A DNA stretch of 32,949 nucleotides from Candidatus Altimarinota bacterium (GCA_018457335.1 JAGYHI010000004.1:1-32949); one strand, 5' to 3'. Positions 24,100 to 32,949 are shown, counted from the first letter of the stretch. Program-made: numbers and translations. The notes: generated by a model not told the origin, from the sequence alone.

Positions 24100-27000
24100 T
24101 TATACCATAGTCGTACTTGTCGTTGTAATTTCGATTGGATTGTCGTCTTCTTCAACAAAATGTTCTCCGTCATTTTCGTGAGCGAAGTATTCTCCGACAT
24201 CTTGATTATTATCAAAATATTCAAGTGTAGGAATCAGTCGTCCGATAATAACGTTTTCTTTGAGTCCGTCGAGGTTGTCGATTTTTCGCTCTGTAGAAGC
24301 GTCGACGAGGACTCGTACTGTCTCCTGAAAGGATGCAGCCGAGAGCCAAGACTCTGTAAAGAGTGAGATTTTTGTCAGACCAAGAAGAAGTTCAACGCCA
24401 ATTGCTGGAATTTTTCCTTCACTTACAAGTGCATTATTTTCCTTTCGGAATCGGATAATATCCACAATATCACCTGGGAAGAATGAAGAATCTCCGGCAT
24501 CTGTAATTCGTACTTTTGAGAACATCTGTCGAACAATCAGTTCGATATGTTTCGCATTTACAGTTTGACCCTGAGAAGAGTAAATTTCTTTAATATCATT
24601 TACAATGTAGAGAGCAGCCTCAATAGAACCAGCATACTCCATAAGGGTTTGTAAGTTAATATGTCCTTCTGTGAGTTTTGAACCAACTTTGAGGATTTCT
24701 CCTTCTGATACGAGGATTTTTCGTCCAGCTGGCACAGTAGAAACAAGAACTTCTGGTGCAAGATCTTCTACTTCGATAATCATGTCAGAAATTTTTGTGA
24801 CTCTACCAGCATGCGTTGCCTGGACTCGAGTACGAGAACCTTTCATTTTTGCGAGGACTTGTTTTGGATCCACAGTATCCCCTTTTGAGACGATTGGCTT
24901 CATCTCACTGTCAATAATGTAGTATTCTCGTTTTTTCTTTTCAGTCGCTTCAAGTGTGATTTCGATAGTACTTCCTTCTGTCTCGATAGACTTGACCGTC
25001 GCATCAAATGGAGCGATTTCTGCAAAGAATTTTGGAGCACGCGCTTCAAAAAGTTCTTCGACACGAGTCAGACCAGCAGTCATATCTCCTCCTTCTGAGG
25101 CAACACCACCCGAGTGGAATGTACGCATCGTCAACTGAGTACCTGGCTCACCGATTGATTGAGCAGCGATAATACCAACTGGCGTTCCTTTTTCGACAAC
25201 TTTTGCTGTCGCGAGATCCATACCATAACATTTTTGACAAACTCCTTCTTCACTTTCACAACTAATCACTGATCGTACTGCGACTTCGTCAACAGAACTC
25301 TCCATAATAGTTTCTAAAACATCTTTTGTAATGAGTGTGTCTTTTGAGAAAATTTCTTTTTCATCTGCATCGAGAATGCTTTTTGCTGTGTATTTTCCAA
25401 ATAATTTGTTTTCGAAAGTGTCACCAAAGAGTGTTTTTTTGTCATTTTTTGAATAGACATCAAAATTGAGGGTTCCACAATCTTTTTCTCGGACGAGGAT
25501 ATTTTGTGAAGCATCGACGAGACGACGAGTAAGGTATCCAGATTGAGCGGTTTTGAGGGCTGTATCGGCCTTACCTTTACGACCACCATGCGTTGCGATA
25601 AAGTATTCAAGTGTCGAGAATCCTTCTTTCAAGTTTGATTTGATTGGAAGTTCGATTGTTTTACCGGTTGGCGATACAACGAGACCTTTCATTCCACAAA
25701 GCTGAGTGACATTTCCCCAATTACCTCGGGCTCCAGAATCAATAAGATTGTAGATTGGATTTTGTTCATCAAATTCGGCTTTCATTTCTTTCTCAATTCG
25801 AGATTTAATATTTGACCAAATTCCGATAGATTGTGCATATCGCTCATCTTCTGTGAGAAGTCCATGCCAGAAGGCTTTTTGGATAGATTTGATTTTTTCT
25901 TCTCCCTCTTCGACGAGTGTATGTTTTTCGTCTGGGATGTGCATATCAAAGATCGATACCGTCAAACCAGATTCTGTTGAGTATTTGTATCCGATATTTT
26001 TAATGGCATCCGCAAGGTAGGCTGTCTCCTCAGACCCAAACATATCAAATGATTGAGAGAGGATTCGTTTTGCTTGTTTTTTTCCTACGGTTTCATTGAC
26101 ATATTCAAATTCTTCTGGCAAAATTTCATTGAAAAGGTATCGACCATAAGTCGTATCATAGATTTTTCCGTCAACTCGAAGTTTAATTGGAGTATGAAGG
26201 GTGATAATTTTATTATCGTATGCCACACAAGCATCATCTCCATTTGCATAGATATATTTTGATTCTCCCTCATCAATACGAGTCAAGTAATAACATCCAA
26301 GAATCATATCCTGTGATGGTGCTACGATTGGCTCACCATTTGACGGATTGAGCATATTTTTTGATGTCACCATCAATTCTCGTGCTTCAGCTTGCGCTTC
26401 GAGTGTCAATGGAAGATGGACTGCCATCTGATCTCCATCAAAGTCGGCATTAAAGGCTGTACACGCAAGTGGGTGAAGTCGAATCGCTTTTCCGTCGATA
26501 AGTACCGGTCGGAAGGCTTGGATACCGAGTCGGTGAAGTGTCGGTGCACGGTTGAGAAGGACATATTTCCCGTCGATGACTTCATCAAGCGTATCCCAAA
26601 CTTCTTTTGTTCGCTCTTCGATGATTTTTTCAGCGTGTTTTACATTGTAGGCTCGTTCTTCTTCGATGAGTTTTCCGATTACAAAAGGCTTAAAGAGGGT
26701 TAGTGCCATTCGTTTTGGAAGTCCACATTCATTCATTTCAAGTTCTGGACCGACGACGATAACTGAACGACCAGAGTAGTCGACTCGTTTACCGAGAAGG
26801 TTTTGTCGGAATCGCCCTTGTTTTCCTTTGAGAACATCCGCAAGTGATTTGAGTTTTTTACGACTCGCATTTTGGTATCCTGGTCGATTTGATCGCACAT
26901 CACCACTGATAAGTGTATCGACTGACTCTTGGAGCATTCGTTTTTCATTTTTAAGGATGACATCCGGTGCACCAAGTTCTGTAAGTTTTCGAAGACGATT

Positions 27001-28107
27001 GTTTCGATTTATAACTCTTCGGTAGAGATCATTGAGATCAGAAGACGCGTATCGTCCACCATCAAGCTGGATCATCGGTCGGAGATCTGGCGGGAGGATT
27101 TGAAGCGCGTGAAGAATGAAATTTTCTGGTCGCTGTCCAGATTTGAAAAGACTTGTCGCAAGTTTGAGTTTTTGAAGAATTTTTTTCTGACGAGATTTTG
27201 GAGCGGTTCGCAGTTCTGCTTGCTCTCGCGCGATAAATTCTCCGAGATCAATTCTTTGAAGCAAGACTTCGATATGTTCTGCTCCCGTTCCTCCTTTAAA
27301 TACATGAGGAAATTTTGCATAGAGCGTTCGATAGTCAAGTTCTCCGATGACTTCTCCAGCAGAAAGATTTTTGAGAAGATCTTTGAGTTTTCTGTATTCT
27401 TCGTCGAGTTCGTCGAGTCGGCTGGTTTGTGCCTGCTCGACCTCACTAAATTCTTTTTTTGAAATTTTCTTTTCTTCTTTTTGAATAGTAAGTTCATTCA
27501 TGGTTTGTTGGATCTCTTTTTGAAGAGAAACCTTTTGATTTTTGTACGCATTCTCGAGTTCTTTCATTGCCTCATCTTTTTTATCTTCAAAGACATCAGT
27601 GATGATATATGAAGCAAAGTAGATGACTTGTTCGAGTTTTTTAGCAGAGATATCGAGCATGAGTCCGATTCGAGATGGGACACTTTTTAGGTACCAGATA
27701 TGCACTACTGGTGCCGCGAGTTCGATATGTCCAGTTCGCTGTCGTCGTACTTGTGAAGTGGTTACTTCGACACCACATCGCTCACAAACTACACCTTTAT
27801 AGCGGATTCGTTTGTATTTTCCACAAGCACATTCAAAGTTTTTTCGTGGACCGAAAATCTGCTCACAAAAGAGTCCTCCTCGCTCTGGTCGTTGTGTACG
27901 ATAGTTGATTGTTTCAGAAATAAGTACTTCTCCATAAGAAAGGTCACGCACATGGTCACGATCAGCAAGTCCGATAGAAATCGCCGAAAGATTATCGAGA
28001 TTTTTACCGACAGTGATATCTTTTCGTCCCGCGTGTTTTCCGATTTGAGAGTAGTCTGTGATCTTGTCATTTAAGAAATTTTCAAGATCTTTTGTCATTG
28101 GTAGCAT
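24100..28107 (-). CDS. rpoC: RNA polymerase beta' subunit
   Basis: The 1335-residue catalytic subunit of RNA polymerase. The N-terminal zinc finger has CACGKYKRIRYKGVVCERCG (two C-x-C/C-x-x-C pairs). The active-site magnesium loop is NADFDGDQMAVHLPL. The rudder/bridge helix region includes PTGKTIELPIKSNLKEG, and the second zinc site is CESEEGVCQKC. GEPGTQLTMRTFHSGG is the trigger-loop neighbourhood. No UGA codon in 1335 codons. A second in-frame ATG lies three codons into the frame (MLPM), so the start could be 28098. It lies downstream of rpoB but 441 nt away, with a structured leader and a dispersed repeat in the gap. No Shine-Dalgarno. Confidence 0.98.
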   Translation of the reverse strand: MLPMTKDLENFLNDKITDYSQIGKHAGRKDITVGKNLDNLSAISIGLADRDHVRDLSYGEVLISETINYRTQRPERGGLFCEQIFGPRKNFECACGKYKRIRYKGVVCERCGVEVTTSQVRRQRTGHIELAAPVVHIWYLKSVPSRIGLMLDISAKKLEQVIYFASYIITDVFEDKKDEAMKELENAYKNQKVSLQKEIQQTMNELTIQKEEKKISKKEFSEVEQAQTSRLDELDEEYRKLKDLLKNLSAGEVIGELDYRTLYAKFPHVFKGGTGAEHIEVLLQRIDLGEFIAREQAELRTAPKSRQKKILQKLKLATSLFKSGQRPENFILHALQILPPDLRPMIQLDGGRYASSDLNDLYRRVINRNNRLRKLTELGAPDVILKNEKRMLQESVDTLISGDVRSNRPGYQNASRKKLKSLADVLKGKQGRFRQNLLGKRVDYSGRSVIVVGPELEMNECGLPKRMALTLFKPFVIGKLIEEERAYNVKHAEKIIEERTKEVWDTLDEVIDGKYVLLNRAPTLHRLGIQAFRPVLIDGKAIRLHPLACTAFNADFDGDQMAVHLPLTLEAQAEARELMVTSKNMLNPSNGEPIVAPSQDMILGCYYLTRIDEGESKYIYANGDDACVAYDNKIITLHTPIKLRVDGKIYDTTYGRYLFNEILPEEFEYVNETVGKKQAKRILSQSFDMFGSEETAYLADAIKNIGYKYSTESGLTVSIFDMHIPDEKHTLVEEGEEKIKSIQKAFWHGLLTEDERYAQSIGIWSNIKSRIEKEMKAEFDEQNPIYNLIDSGARGNWGNVTQLCGMKGLVVSPTGKTIELPIKSNLKEGFSTLEYFIATHGGRKGKADTALKTAQSGYLTRRLVDASQNILVREKDCGTLNFDVYSKNDKKTLFGDTFENKLFGKYTAKSILDADEKEIFSKDTLITKDVLETIMESSVDEVAVRSVISCESEEGVCQKCYGMDLATAKVVEKGTPVGIIAAQSIGEPGTQLTMRTFHSGGVASEGGDMTAGLTRVEELFEARAPKFFAEIAPFDATVKSIETEGSTIEITLEATEKKKREYYIIDSEMKPIVSKGDTVDPKQVLAKMKGSRTRVQATHAGRVTKISDMIIEVEDLAPEVLVSTVPAGRKILVSEGEILKVGSKLTEGHINLQTLMEYAGSIEAALYIVNDIKEIYSSQGQTVNAKHIELIVRQMFSKVRITDAGDSSFFPGDIVDIIRFRKENNALVSEGKIPAIGVELLLGLTKISLFTESWLSAASFQETVRVLVDASTERKIDNLDGLKENVIIGRLIPTLEYFDNNQDVGEYFAHENDGEHFVEEDDNPIEITTTSTTMV

Positions 28108-28138
28108 AATTTGTAAATTTTAAAAATCAGAGAAATCG

Positions 28139-28216
28139 AGTGATGCCATCCATACGAGATGAGAGCGTCCCAGAAAGGATTTTTCCTTCCCTGCTCCGAA
28201 AAATTTTCGCATCACT
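28139..28216 (-). ncRNA. Candidate structured rpoC leader RNA
   Basis: On the minus strand an 8-bp closing helix (AGTGATGC at the 5' end and GCATCACT at the 3' end) encloses three possible hairpins: CGAAA-TTTCG, CAGGGAAGGA with TCCTTTCTGG, and CATC-GATG. The shape is a four-way junction, 78 nt long, ending 31 nt before rpoC. It shares AATCC-TTT and CTCTC-like pieces with the rpoB leader. It is a candidate only; no known RNA family is recognised. Confidence 0.4.
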
Positions 28217-28273
28217 TCCGAGAATGTAAAGTGTTTCTGTTTTTAATATAATTTTTTATTTTTTCCGTCTTTT

Positions 28274-28530
28274 TGTCATTCTGAATTTATTTCAGGATCT
28301 TCTTTTCTTAAAACTCACATAGGTTCTCTTCTTTCTTTTGTGACCAAAAGAAACAAAAGTCTTGGGGGCAAATAAACTCGCTTGTACTCGCTTTACGCTT
28401 CATCTTTTAAAAACTGACTTTCATCATCGCTCATCGATTTTTTTACTCTTTTTATTTTTTAAAGGTAAAAAATCTCTTGGCAGTATTTGTCCCCAAACCC
28501 CATTTTGTACAGGTTTTCATTTTTTAATTT
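28274..28530. repeat. REP element and dispersed repeat, family B copy 2
   Basis: GTCATTCTGAATTTATTTCAG (28275-28300) followed by family B (about 28321-28530), closely similar to 19548-19738, with CTTTTGTGACCAAAAG, CAAATAAACTCGCTTGTAC, CGCTCATCGATTTTTTT, AATCTCTTGGCAGTATTT and CCCCAAACCCCATTTTGTAC. It lies in the rpoB-rpoC gap. Confidence 0.85.
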
Positions 28531-28548
28531 ATTTCAATTTTTCAGAAA

Positions 28549-31500
28549 CTAGTTTTCTTCGTCGTCTATAATTGCTGTCGTCACTGGTGTATCATCGATT
28601 TTTTCTTTGAGTGGAACTCCTGTGTCTATATCATATTGACCAGAGAGTTTTTCGAGTTCTTCGTATCGCGCGTGCATCATCGCTTCGAGTTCTGCCACTT
28701 CTTCTTTTGAGAGGAGATCGATATTGAGATTGAGGGCTTGAAGTTCTCGAAGGAGAACATTAAATGATTCTGGCACATTTGGTCGACGAATTCGTTTTCC
28801 TTTGACGATTGCTTCGTAGAGTTGAGTACGACCATTGATGTCATCCGATTTGACTGTGAGCATTTCTTGGAGAATATTAGCTGCTCCGTATCCTTCGAGT
28901 GCCCAGACCTCCATCTCTCCGAGACGCTGACCACCTTTTTGTGCTTTACCACCAAGTGGTTGCTGTGTAACCATAGAGTATGGACCGACATTTCGAGCGT
29001 GGATTTTTTCTTCGACGAGGTGATGAAGTTTCAGCATATATTTGATACCAACCATTGTTTTTTCTTTGAAAGGTTCACCGGTTCGTCCGTCGTAGAGCTG
29101 GACTTTCCCGTCTTCTGGGATACCTGCTTTTTTCATAAGCTCTGAAATTTGCTCCGTTGAGAGTCCATTTAGGATAGGACTTGCCACTTTGATACCGAGT
29201 TTTGCAGCAGCACCACCAAGGTGAGTTTCGAGGACCTGTCCGATATTCATACGAGAGAGGACACCGAGCGGATTCAAGAGGATATCAACCGGTTCTCCAT
29301 TTTCATCAAATGGCATATCTTCGACTGGGACGATTTTTGAAACGATACCTTTATTACCGTGTCGCCCTGCCATCTTATCACCGACTTCGATTTTTCGAGT
29401 TTGAGCGATGTAGACTTTTACTTGTTGAAATACTCCTGTTGGGAGATTGTCACCGTCTTCTCGACGAAGTACATGGACATCGATGACTTTACCACCTGAT
29501 CCAGATGGGAGGATAAGAGAAGAGTCTTTTACATCTTTTGATTTGTCACCAAAGATCGCTCGGAGAAGTTTTTCTTCTGGTGAAAGCTCGACCTCACCTT
29601 TTGGTGTGACTTTACCGACGAGAATATCACCAGCCGTCACATAGGCACCGATTCGCACGATACCATCAGCGTCGAGTTCGCTGAGTTTTGCTTGACTGAC
29701 ATTTGGGATATCGTTGGTTGTTTGTTCTGGGCCGAGTTTTGTTTCTCGGACATCCATTGTGTATTCGTGAATATGGACTGAAGTGAAATAATCATCTTGC
29801 ATAAGTTTTTCTGAGATGATAATCGCATCCTCATAGTTGTAACCATTCCATGGCATATAGGCTACTTTGAGGTTTCGTCCGACTGCAAGTTCTCCATTGT
29901 CGATAGATTGTCCGTCAGCAAGGATTTGATTTTTTTCAAATTTATCTCCTGGGTAGACACGAGCCCACTGATGTATGATATGATCGTGATTTGATCGCTC
30001 AAAAGTACGAAGTGGGTAGGTCATTTTCTTTCCATTTTTGTAGAGGACAGAAATATGTTTTGCATCAACACCAATGACTTCTCCGTCATCTTCTGCCTTG
30101 ACGACATATCCTGACTCTTCACCGATAATTCGCTCCATACCAGTACCGACAACCGGCGCATCTGCTTTTACGAGTGGTACCGCCTGACGCATCATGTTTG
30201 TACCCATTTCTGCACGAGTCGCATCATCATGCTCGAGGAACGGAATGAGTGTTGTTGTTTCACTCATGAGCTGTTTTGGAGAGACATCAATATGAGTCAC
30301 TTCTCGGACATAGGCAACCGTCGCTTCACTTTTTCGTCGCGCTGGAAGTCGAGTCTCTTTGAAGTTTCCGTATTCATCAGTTGGAGTATTTGCTTCGGCG
30401 ATAACGAGTTTTCGCTCTTTATAGGCATCAAAATATTCGTGTTCATCAGCTAAGTATCCTCGGACTTCGATTTCATCGTCTTTTACATTTTCTTTGATTT
30501 TTTTAGCAAGAGCTGGAGTGATAAGTGTTTTTTCTGGGACGATTACACTTCCTTTTTCATCGACAATATCCTCGAGTGCAATACGATTTACTGCAGATTT
30601 TCCGTCATTTTTTACTGTGTGCAAAACTTTTCGGAAAGGAGTCGTGATAAATCCGTACTCATCAACTCGCGCATACGATGCAAAGTGGAGTACGAGACCG
30701 ATATTTGGACCTTCCGGAGTGGCAATCGGACAGATTCGACCGTATTGAGTTGGGTGGACATCACGCACCTCAAACGACGCTCGCTCACGAGTCAGACCTC
30801 CGACACCCATTGCTGTCACACGACGCTTGTGGGCAAGTTCTGAAAGTGGATTTGACTGATCCATAAACTGTGAAAGTTGGTTGGTACCAAAGAATTCTCG
30901 CATCACAGCGACCATAGGTCGTGGATTGATAAATGTCCCTGGAGTCGCATCATCAAGTTCTGTAATCACGGTCATACGATCTTTTGCGATTTTTTCCATA
31001 CGAGCGAGACCGACTTTTACCTTGTCATAGACAAGTTCACCGACCGATCGTACTCGACGATTTTCGAGGTGGTCGATATCGTCAGCCATAAATCCTTCTC
31101 GTCCATCGATGAGAGAAAGGAGATATTTGAGACCATAAAGGAAATCTCCGGCGATAAGGAATTGATTTGATTGGTCTGTGTCGACTGCTTTTGTGTGCTC
31201 TGGGAAGTGTGGATTAAATTTTCGATTGATTTTCATTCGAGCCACTTTTCCGAGTTCGAATTTTTTTGGATCGTAGAAAGTGGTTTGGAAGAGTTGTTCT
31301 ACTCGCTCGTCCGTACCGAGGTCACCCGGTCGAAGGAGTTTATAGATAGCATACAATGCTTCCATTTGATTGGTTGTTTTATCTTTTTCGATTGTTGGAG
31401 CGATATATTTTGAAATCCATTCATCTTCTCCTTTGAAGGCATCGATGATGTCTGCATTGGTCTCAAATCCCCACGCTCGAAGAAGCACAGAAACTGGGAT

Positions 31501-32106
31501 TTTTCGTTTTTTATCGATTTTTACATTGATGACACCTTTTTTCTCGATTTCGATTTCAAACCAGCTTCCTCGCTGCGGAATCACTTTCATCGCGTACATT
31601 CCAGGTGTTCGTGGATCTGGCGAGAAAAACATACCAGTCGATCGGATGATTTGGTTTACGATGATTCGCTCGATACCGTTGACGATAAAAGAACCCATAT
31701 CCGTCATAAGTGGGATACCACCAAGATAGACATCTTGCTCTTTGATTTCACCAGTTTCTTTGTTGAGCATTTCAAATCGCGCTTTGAGTGGAGCCTCGTA
31801 GTTTAGGTTTTTTCGTTTACAGTCAAACGGAGAAAATTTTGGCTCTTCAAGTTCGCAAGATTTGTAAAAAATAGAAATTCGTTCTTCTGAGAAGTCATCA
31901 ATTGGGAAAACTTCTTCAAAAGCCTGAGAAAGTCGTTTATCAAGGAAGTCCTTATAACTATCAAGTTGGACTTCGATAAGACCTGGAAGATCGAGTTGTG
32001 TACGATCCTCTGTAAAGAAATACCGTCCTTTGTTACTATATAATTCCCCAATATTTTTCGCTTGGGGTGCAACAGAAGAGGCTTTCGTCTCTTTGGTTTT
32101 TGCCAT
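28549..32106 (-). CDS. rpoB: RNA polymerase beta subunit
   Basis: The 1185-residue second large subunit. Conserved blocks: NQLSQFMDQSNPLSELAHKRR in the rifampicin region, TRERASFEVRDVHPTQYGR, PEGPNIGL, the active-site-proximal GYNYEDAIIISE, KMAGRHGNKG and EMEVWALEGYGAANILQE near the C-terminus. No UGA. Compared with E. coli, the usual Ser531 is Thr and Leu533 is Met (RRVTAMG), and the usually invariant Glu of PIETPEGPN is Ala. No rplJ-rplL gene is found upstream; instead a ~200-nt leader follows its own promoter. It ends TAG, 18 nt from the repeat in the rpoB-rpoC gap. Confidence 0.98.
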   Translation of the reverse strand: MAKTKETKASSVAPQAKNIGELYSNKGRYFFTEDRTQLDLPGLIEVQLDSYKDFLDKRLSQAFEEVFPIDDFSEERISIFYKSCELEEPKFSPFDCKRKNLNYEAPLKARFEMLNKETGEIKEQDVYLGGIPLMTDMGSFIVNGIERIIVNQIIRSTGMFFSPDPRTPGMYAMKVIPQRGSWFEIEIEKKGVINVKIDKKRKIPVSVLLRAWGFETNADIIDAFKGEDEWISKYIAPTIEKDKTTNQMEALYAIYKLLRPGDLGTDERVEQLFQTTFYDPKKFELGKVARMKINRKFNPHFPEHTKAVDTDQSNQFLIAGDFLYGLKYLLSLIDGREGFMADDIDHLENRRVRSVGELVYDKVKVGLARMEKIAKDRMTVITELDDATPGTFINPRPMVAVMREFFGTNQLSQFMDQSNPLSELAHKRRVTAMGVGGLTRERASFEVRDVHPTQYGRICPIATPEGPNIGLVLHFASYARVDEYGFITTPFRKVLHTVKNDGKSAVNRIALEDIVDEKGSVIVPEKTLITPALAKKIKENVKDDEIEVRGYLADEHEYFDAYKERKLVIAEANTPTDEYGNFKETRLPARRKSEATVAYVREVTHIDVSPKQLMSETTTLIPFLEHDDATRAEMGTNMMRQAVPLVKADAPVVGTGMERIIGEESGYVVKAEDDGEVIGVDAKHISVLYKNGKKMTYPLRTFERSNHDHIIHQWARVYPGDKFEKNQILADGQSIDNGELAVGRNLKVAYMPWNGYNYEDAIIISEKLMQDDYFTSVHIHEYTMDVRETKLGPEQTTNDIPNVSQAKLSELDADGIVRIGAYVTAGDILVGKVTPKGEVELSPEEKLLRAIFGDKSKDVKDSSLILPSGSGGKVIDVHVLRREDGDNLPTGVFQQVKVYIAQTRKIEVGDKMAGRHGNKGIVSKIVPVEDMPFDENGEPVDILLNPLGVLSRMNIGQVLETHLGGAAAKLGIKVASPILNGLSTEQISELMKKAGIPEDGKVQLYDGRTGEPFKEKTMVGIKYMLKLHHLVEEKIHARNVGPYSMVTQQPLGGKAQKGGQRLGEMEVWALEGYGAANILQEMLTVKSDDINGRTQLYEAIVKGKRIRRPNVPESFNVLLRELQALNLNIDLLSKEEVAELEAMMHARYEELEKLSGQYDIDTGVPLKEKIDDTPVTTAIIDDEEN

Positions 32107-32313
32107 GAATAAATAAAATTTTAAATATTAAAGTTTCCTACAAATGGAAACAAAACACGAAAATTTCTCTTATCTATCAAGAGAAATAATAAAAATCTTT
32201 CTGCAATATCACTTTTTCGCGACTTCATGACAAGAGAGTCCGCATAGGGAAAAAGGATTGACAGACGATATCTCCAAAGCACAACACAATCATTTTATGA
32301 AGAATATGCGCGT
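32107..32313 (-). promoter_or_regulatory. Long rpoB leader with hairpins
   Basis: About 200 nt of untranslated RNA between promoter and ATG. Helices visible: TTTCTCTT and AAGAGAAA; GTTTCC and GGAAAC; GTCTG with CGGAC. It contains a possible 38-codon frame that may be chance. An autoregulatory role like that of other rpoB leaders is possible but not shown by the sequence. Confidence 0.45.
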
Positions 32314-32341
32314 ATTATAGAGAAAAATTTTAAAAAAGCAA
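32314..32341 (-). promoter_or_regulatory. rpoB promoter
   Basis: On the minus strand TTGCTT (complement of 32336-32341), 16 bp, TATAAT (complement of 32314-32319). Confidence 0.75.
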
Positions 32342-32370
32342 GGGGAAATTTGAGAAAATAAAAAAATAAT

Positions 32371-32399
32371 TTGACAAGGTGATAAAAATATGATAAAAT
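32371..32399 (+). promoter_or_regulatory. Promoter of the 32501 gene
   Basis: TTGACA (32371-32376), 17 bp, TAAAAT (32394-32399). It predicts transcription from about 32405 and a leader of about 95 nt. Confidence 0.75.
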
Positions 32400-32404
32400 A
32401 CTTA

Positions 32405-32494
32405 TGTAAGCTAAGGGAAGTCCTTATAAAATTTTTTAAAAAGTGACGAACCAATGCTTACAATGGTTCGTTGAAATAACTTTTCCCACAGGAG
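32405..32494 (+). promoter_or_regulatory. Structured leader with possible pseudoknot before a Shine-Dalgarno
   Basis: Hairpin ACGAACCA/TGGTTCGT (32446-32471). Its loop contains GCTTACA (32456-32462), complementary to TGTAAGC at the predicted 5' end (32405-32411), 7 bp, so a pseudoknot is possible. GGGAA (32415-32419) can also pair with TTCCC near 32483-32487, just before AGGAGG. Such an arrangement could expose or hide the ribosome site. It is a prediction from complementarity only. Confidence 0.4.
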
Positions 32495-32500
32495 GAAATC

Positions 32501-32707
32501 ATGAGTCATCGTACCATAGAAGAACGAGTAAGAGCGAAAACAATAGATTTGCAACAGCAGTTTAAAAAAGCAGTACTTACTGTTTATTCATACAAAGATG
32601 CTGATTTACGCAAACTTAATCAAGCTTATGACGAAGGAAAATTTTCCGCTGTCGTACTCAAAACATGTATTTTGTCTCATACCGTAAAAGCGCTCTTCTC
32701 TTCATAA
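32501..32707 (+). CDS. Small hypothetical protein with strong Shine-Dalgarno
   Basis: A 68-residue soluble, basic, mostly helical protein (IEERVRAKTIDLQQQFKKAV). AGGAGG lies about 7 nt before the ATG, one of three such sites in the window. No UGA and no known family recognised. It has a strong promoter, a 95-nt leader and a perfect terminator overlapping its stop codon. The unit looks complete and independent. Function unknown. Confidence 0.6.
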   Translation: MSHRTIEERVRAKTIDLQQQFKKAVLTVYSYKDADLRKLNQAYDEGKFSAVVLKTCILSHTVKALFSS

Positions 32708-32738
32708 GCTAGGTTTCTACAAAAAAACCTAGCTTTTT
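32706..32738 (+). terminator. Intrinsic terminator
   Basis: An 11-bp perfect stem, AAGCTAGGTTT and AAACCTAGCTT, followed by T residues. The stop codon TAA of the small gene overlaps its first base pairs. Confidence 0.9.
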
Positions 32739-32805
32739 CTTTTGTGAAAAATCTGGAGATTTTTCATCTCAGCTTCTCTAAGTCGTCAGCCTAGCTTCCC
32801 TATTA

Positions 32806-32949
32806 TGTCATTCCCCAATCAAGTTGAGGACAGGCTCTGAACTTGTTTCAGGATCTCGTACAGAATTATGGAATACTTTTTAAAAAAAGAAAAAGAAAAT
32901 CAGTTTGTCGGGGGTTTGGGGGTGAAAACTGTTTGAGTCAGATGAAAAT
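32806..32949. repeat. Composite palindromic repeat and inverted family A copy 3
   Basis: No gene beyond 32707. 32806-32855 matches the segment inside the lipoprotein gene. From about 32890 an inverted family A repeat begins (CGGGGGTTTGGGGGTGAAAA, GTTTGAGTCAGATGAAAAT), running off the window edge. Confidence 0.8.

Noticed and set aside
32180..32293. A 38-codon frame in the rpoB leader (ATG at 32291-32293)
   Set aside because: No run of codons for one amino acid, no terminator between it and rpoB, and no alternative hairpins, so it does not resemble an attenuator.

Overview
The window reads as a genome fragment from a bacterium that translates UGA as glycine (translation table 25), as known for Candidatus Gracilibacteria (BD1-5) and Absconditabacteria (SR1) in the Patescibacteria. 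Under the standard code many genes look broken. With UGA as Gly they join into full-length proteins, and the recoded residues fall on invariant glycines: GroEL AGKE-G-AVV, the patatin G-x-S-x-G elbow, DVE-G-D of the prenyl synthase, the GNAT Q-x-x-G-x-G loop and VE-G-FTK of a GIY-YIG protein. UGG still serves as Trp. I cannot tell the two phyla apart from this sequence. All coordinates below use code 25.

Layout. 1-3029: a large GT-C-type membrane glycosyltransferase. 3094-5088 (-): murI-murD. 5148-7428: an AbrB/MraZ-like protein, then secD (-). 7544-8687: an HD hydrolase and a small membrane protein. 8781-11007: groES and groEL, separated by a dispersed repeat. 11168-12217: an SLH protein and a membrane protein. 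12198-14497 (-): short-chain prenyl diphosphate synthase, a GIY-YIG protein and uppS, with palindromic repeats between them. 14614-15584: a lipoprotein containing a repeat-derived segment, then a type IV pilin (-). 15838-16380: a repeat cluster. 16467-18036: DUF2130 and a truncated DUF559 nuclease. 18122-19510: DHFR (-) and a YgjP-like metalloprotease. 19799-23628 (-): a Kazal protein, a GNAT plus AstE/aspartoacylase pair behind a leader-peptide attenuator, a patatin and a 2TM protein. 24100-32106 (-): rpoC and rpoB. 32501-32707: a small Shine-Dalgarno-led ORF behind a structured leader.

Functionally, much of the window serves the cell envelope: MurI and MurD make peptidoglycan precursors, the prenyl synthase and UppS supply the undecaprenyl carrier, SecD aids export, and the pilin, SLH protein, lipoprotein, Kazal protein and GT-C enzyme act at or build the surface. 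The gene set fits a small cell that makes its own wall. Several surface proteins would suit an attached or predatory lifestyle, but that is inference.

The most interesting signals are: a complete arginine-codon transcription attenuator upstream of the AstE-like/GNAT operon; a palindromic repeat lying inside the lipoprotein reading frame and readable only because UGA is Gly; large dispersed repeats separating groES from groEL and rpoB from rpoC; two small nuclease genes abutting repeat families; and three small orphan genes with strong Shine-Dalgarno sites in a region whose core genes have none.
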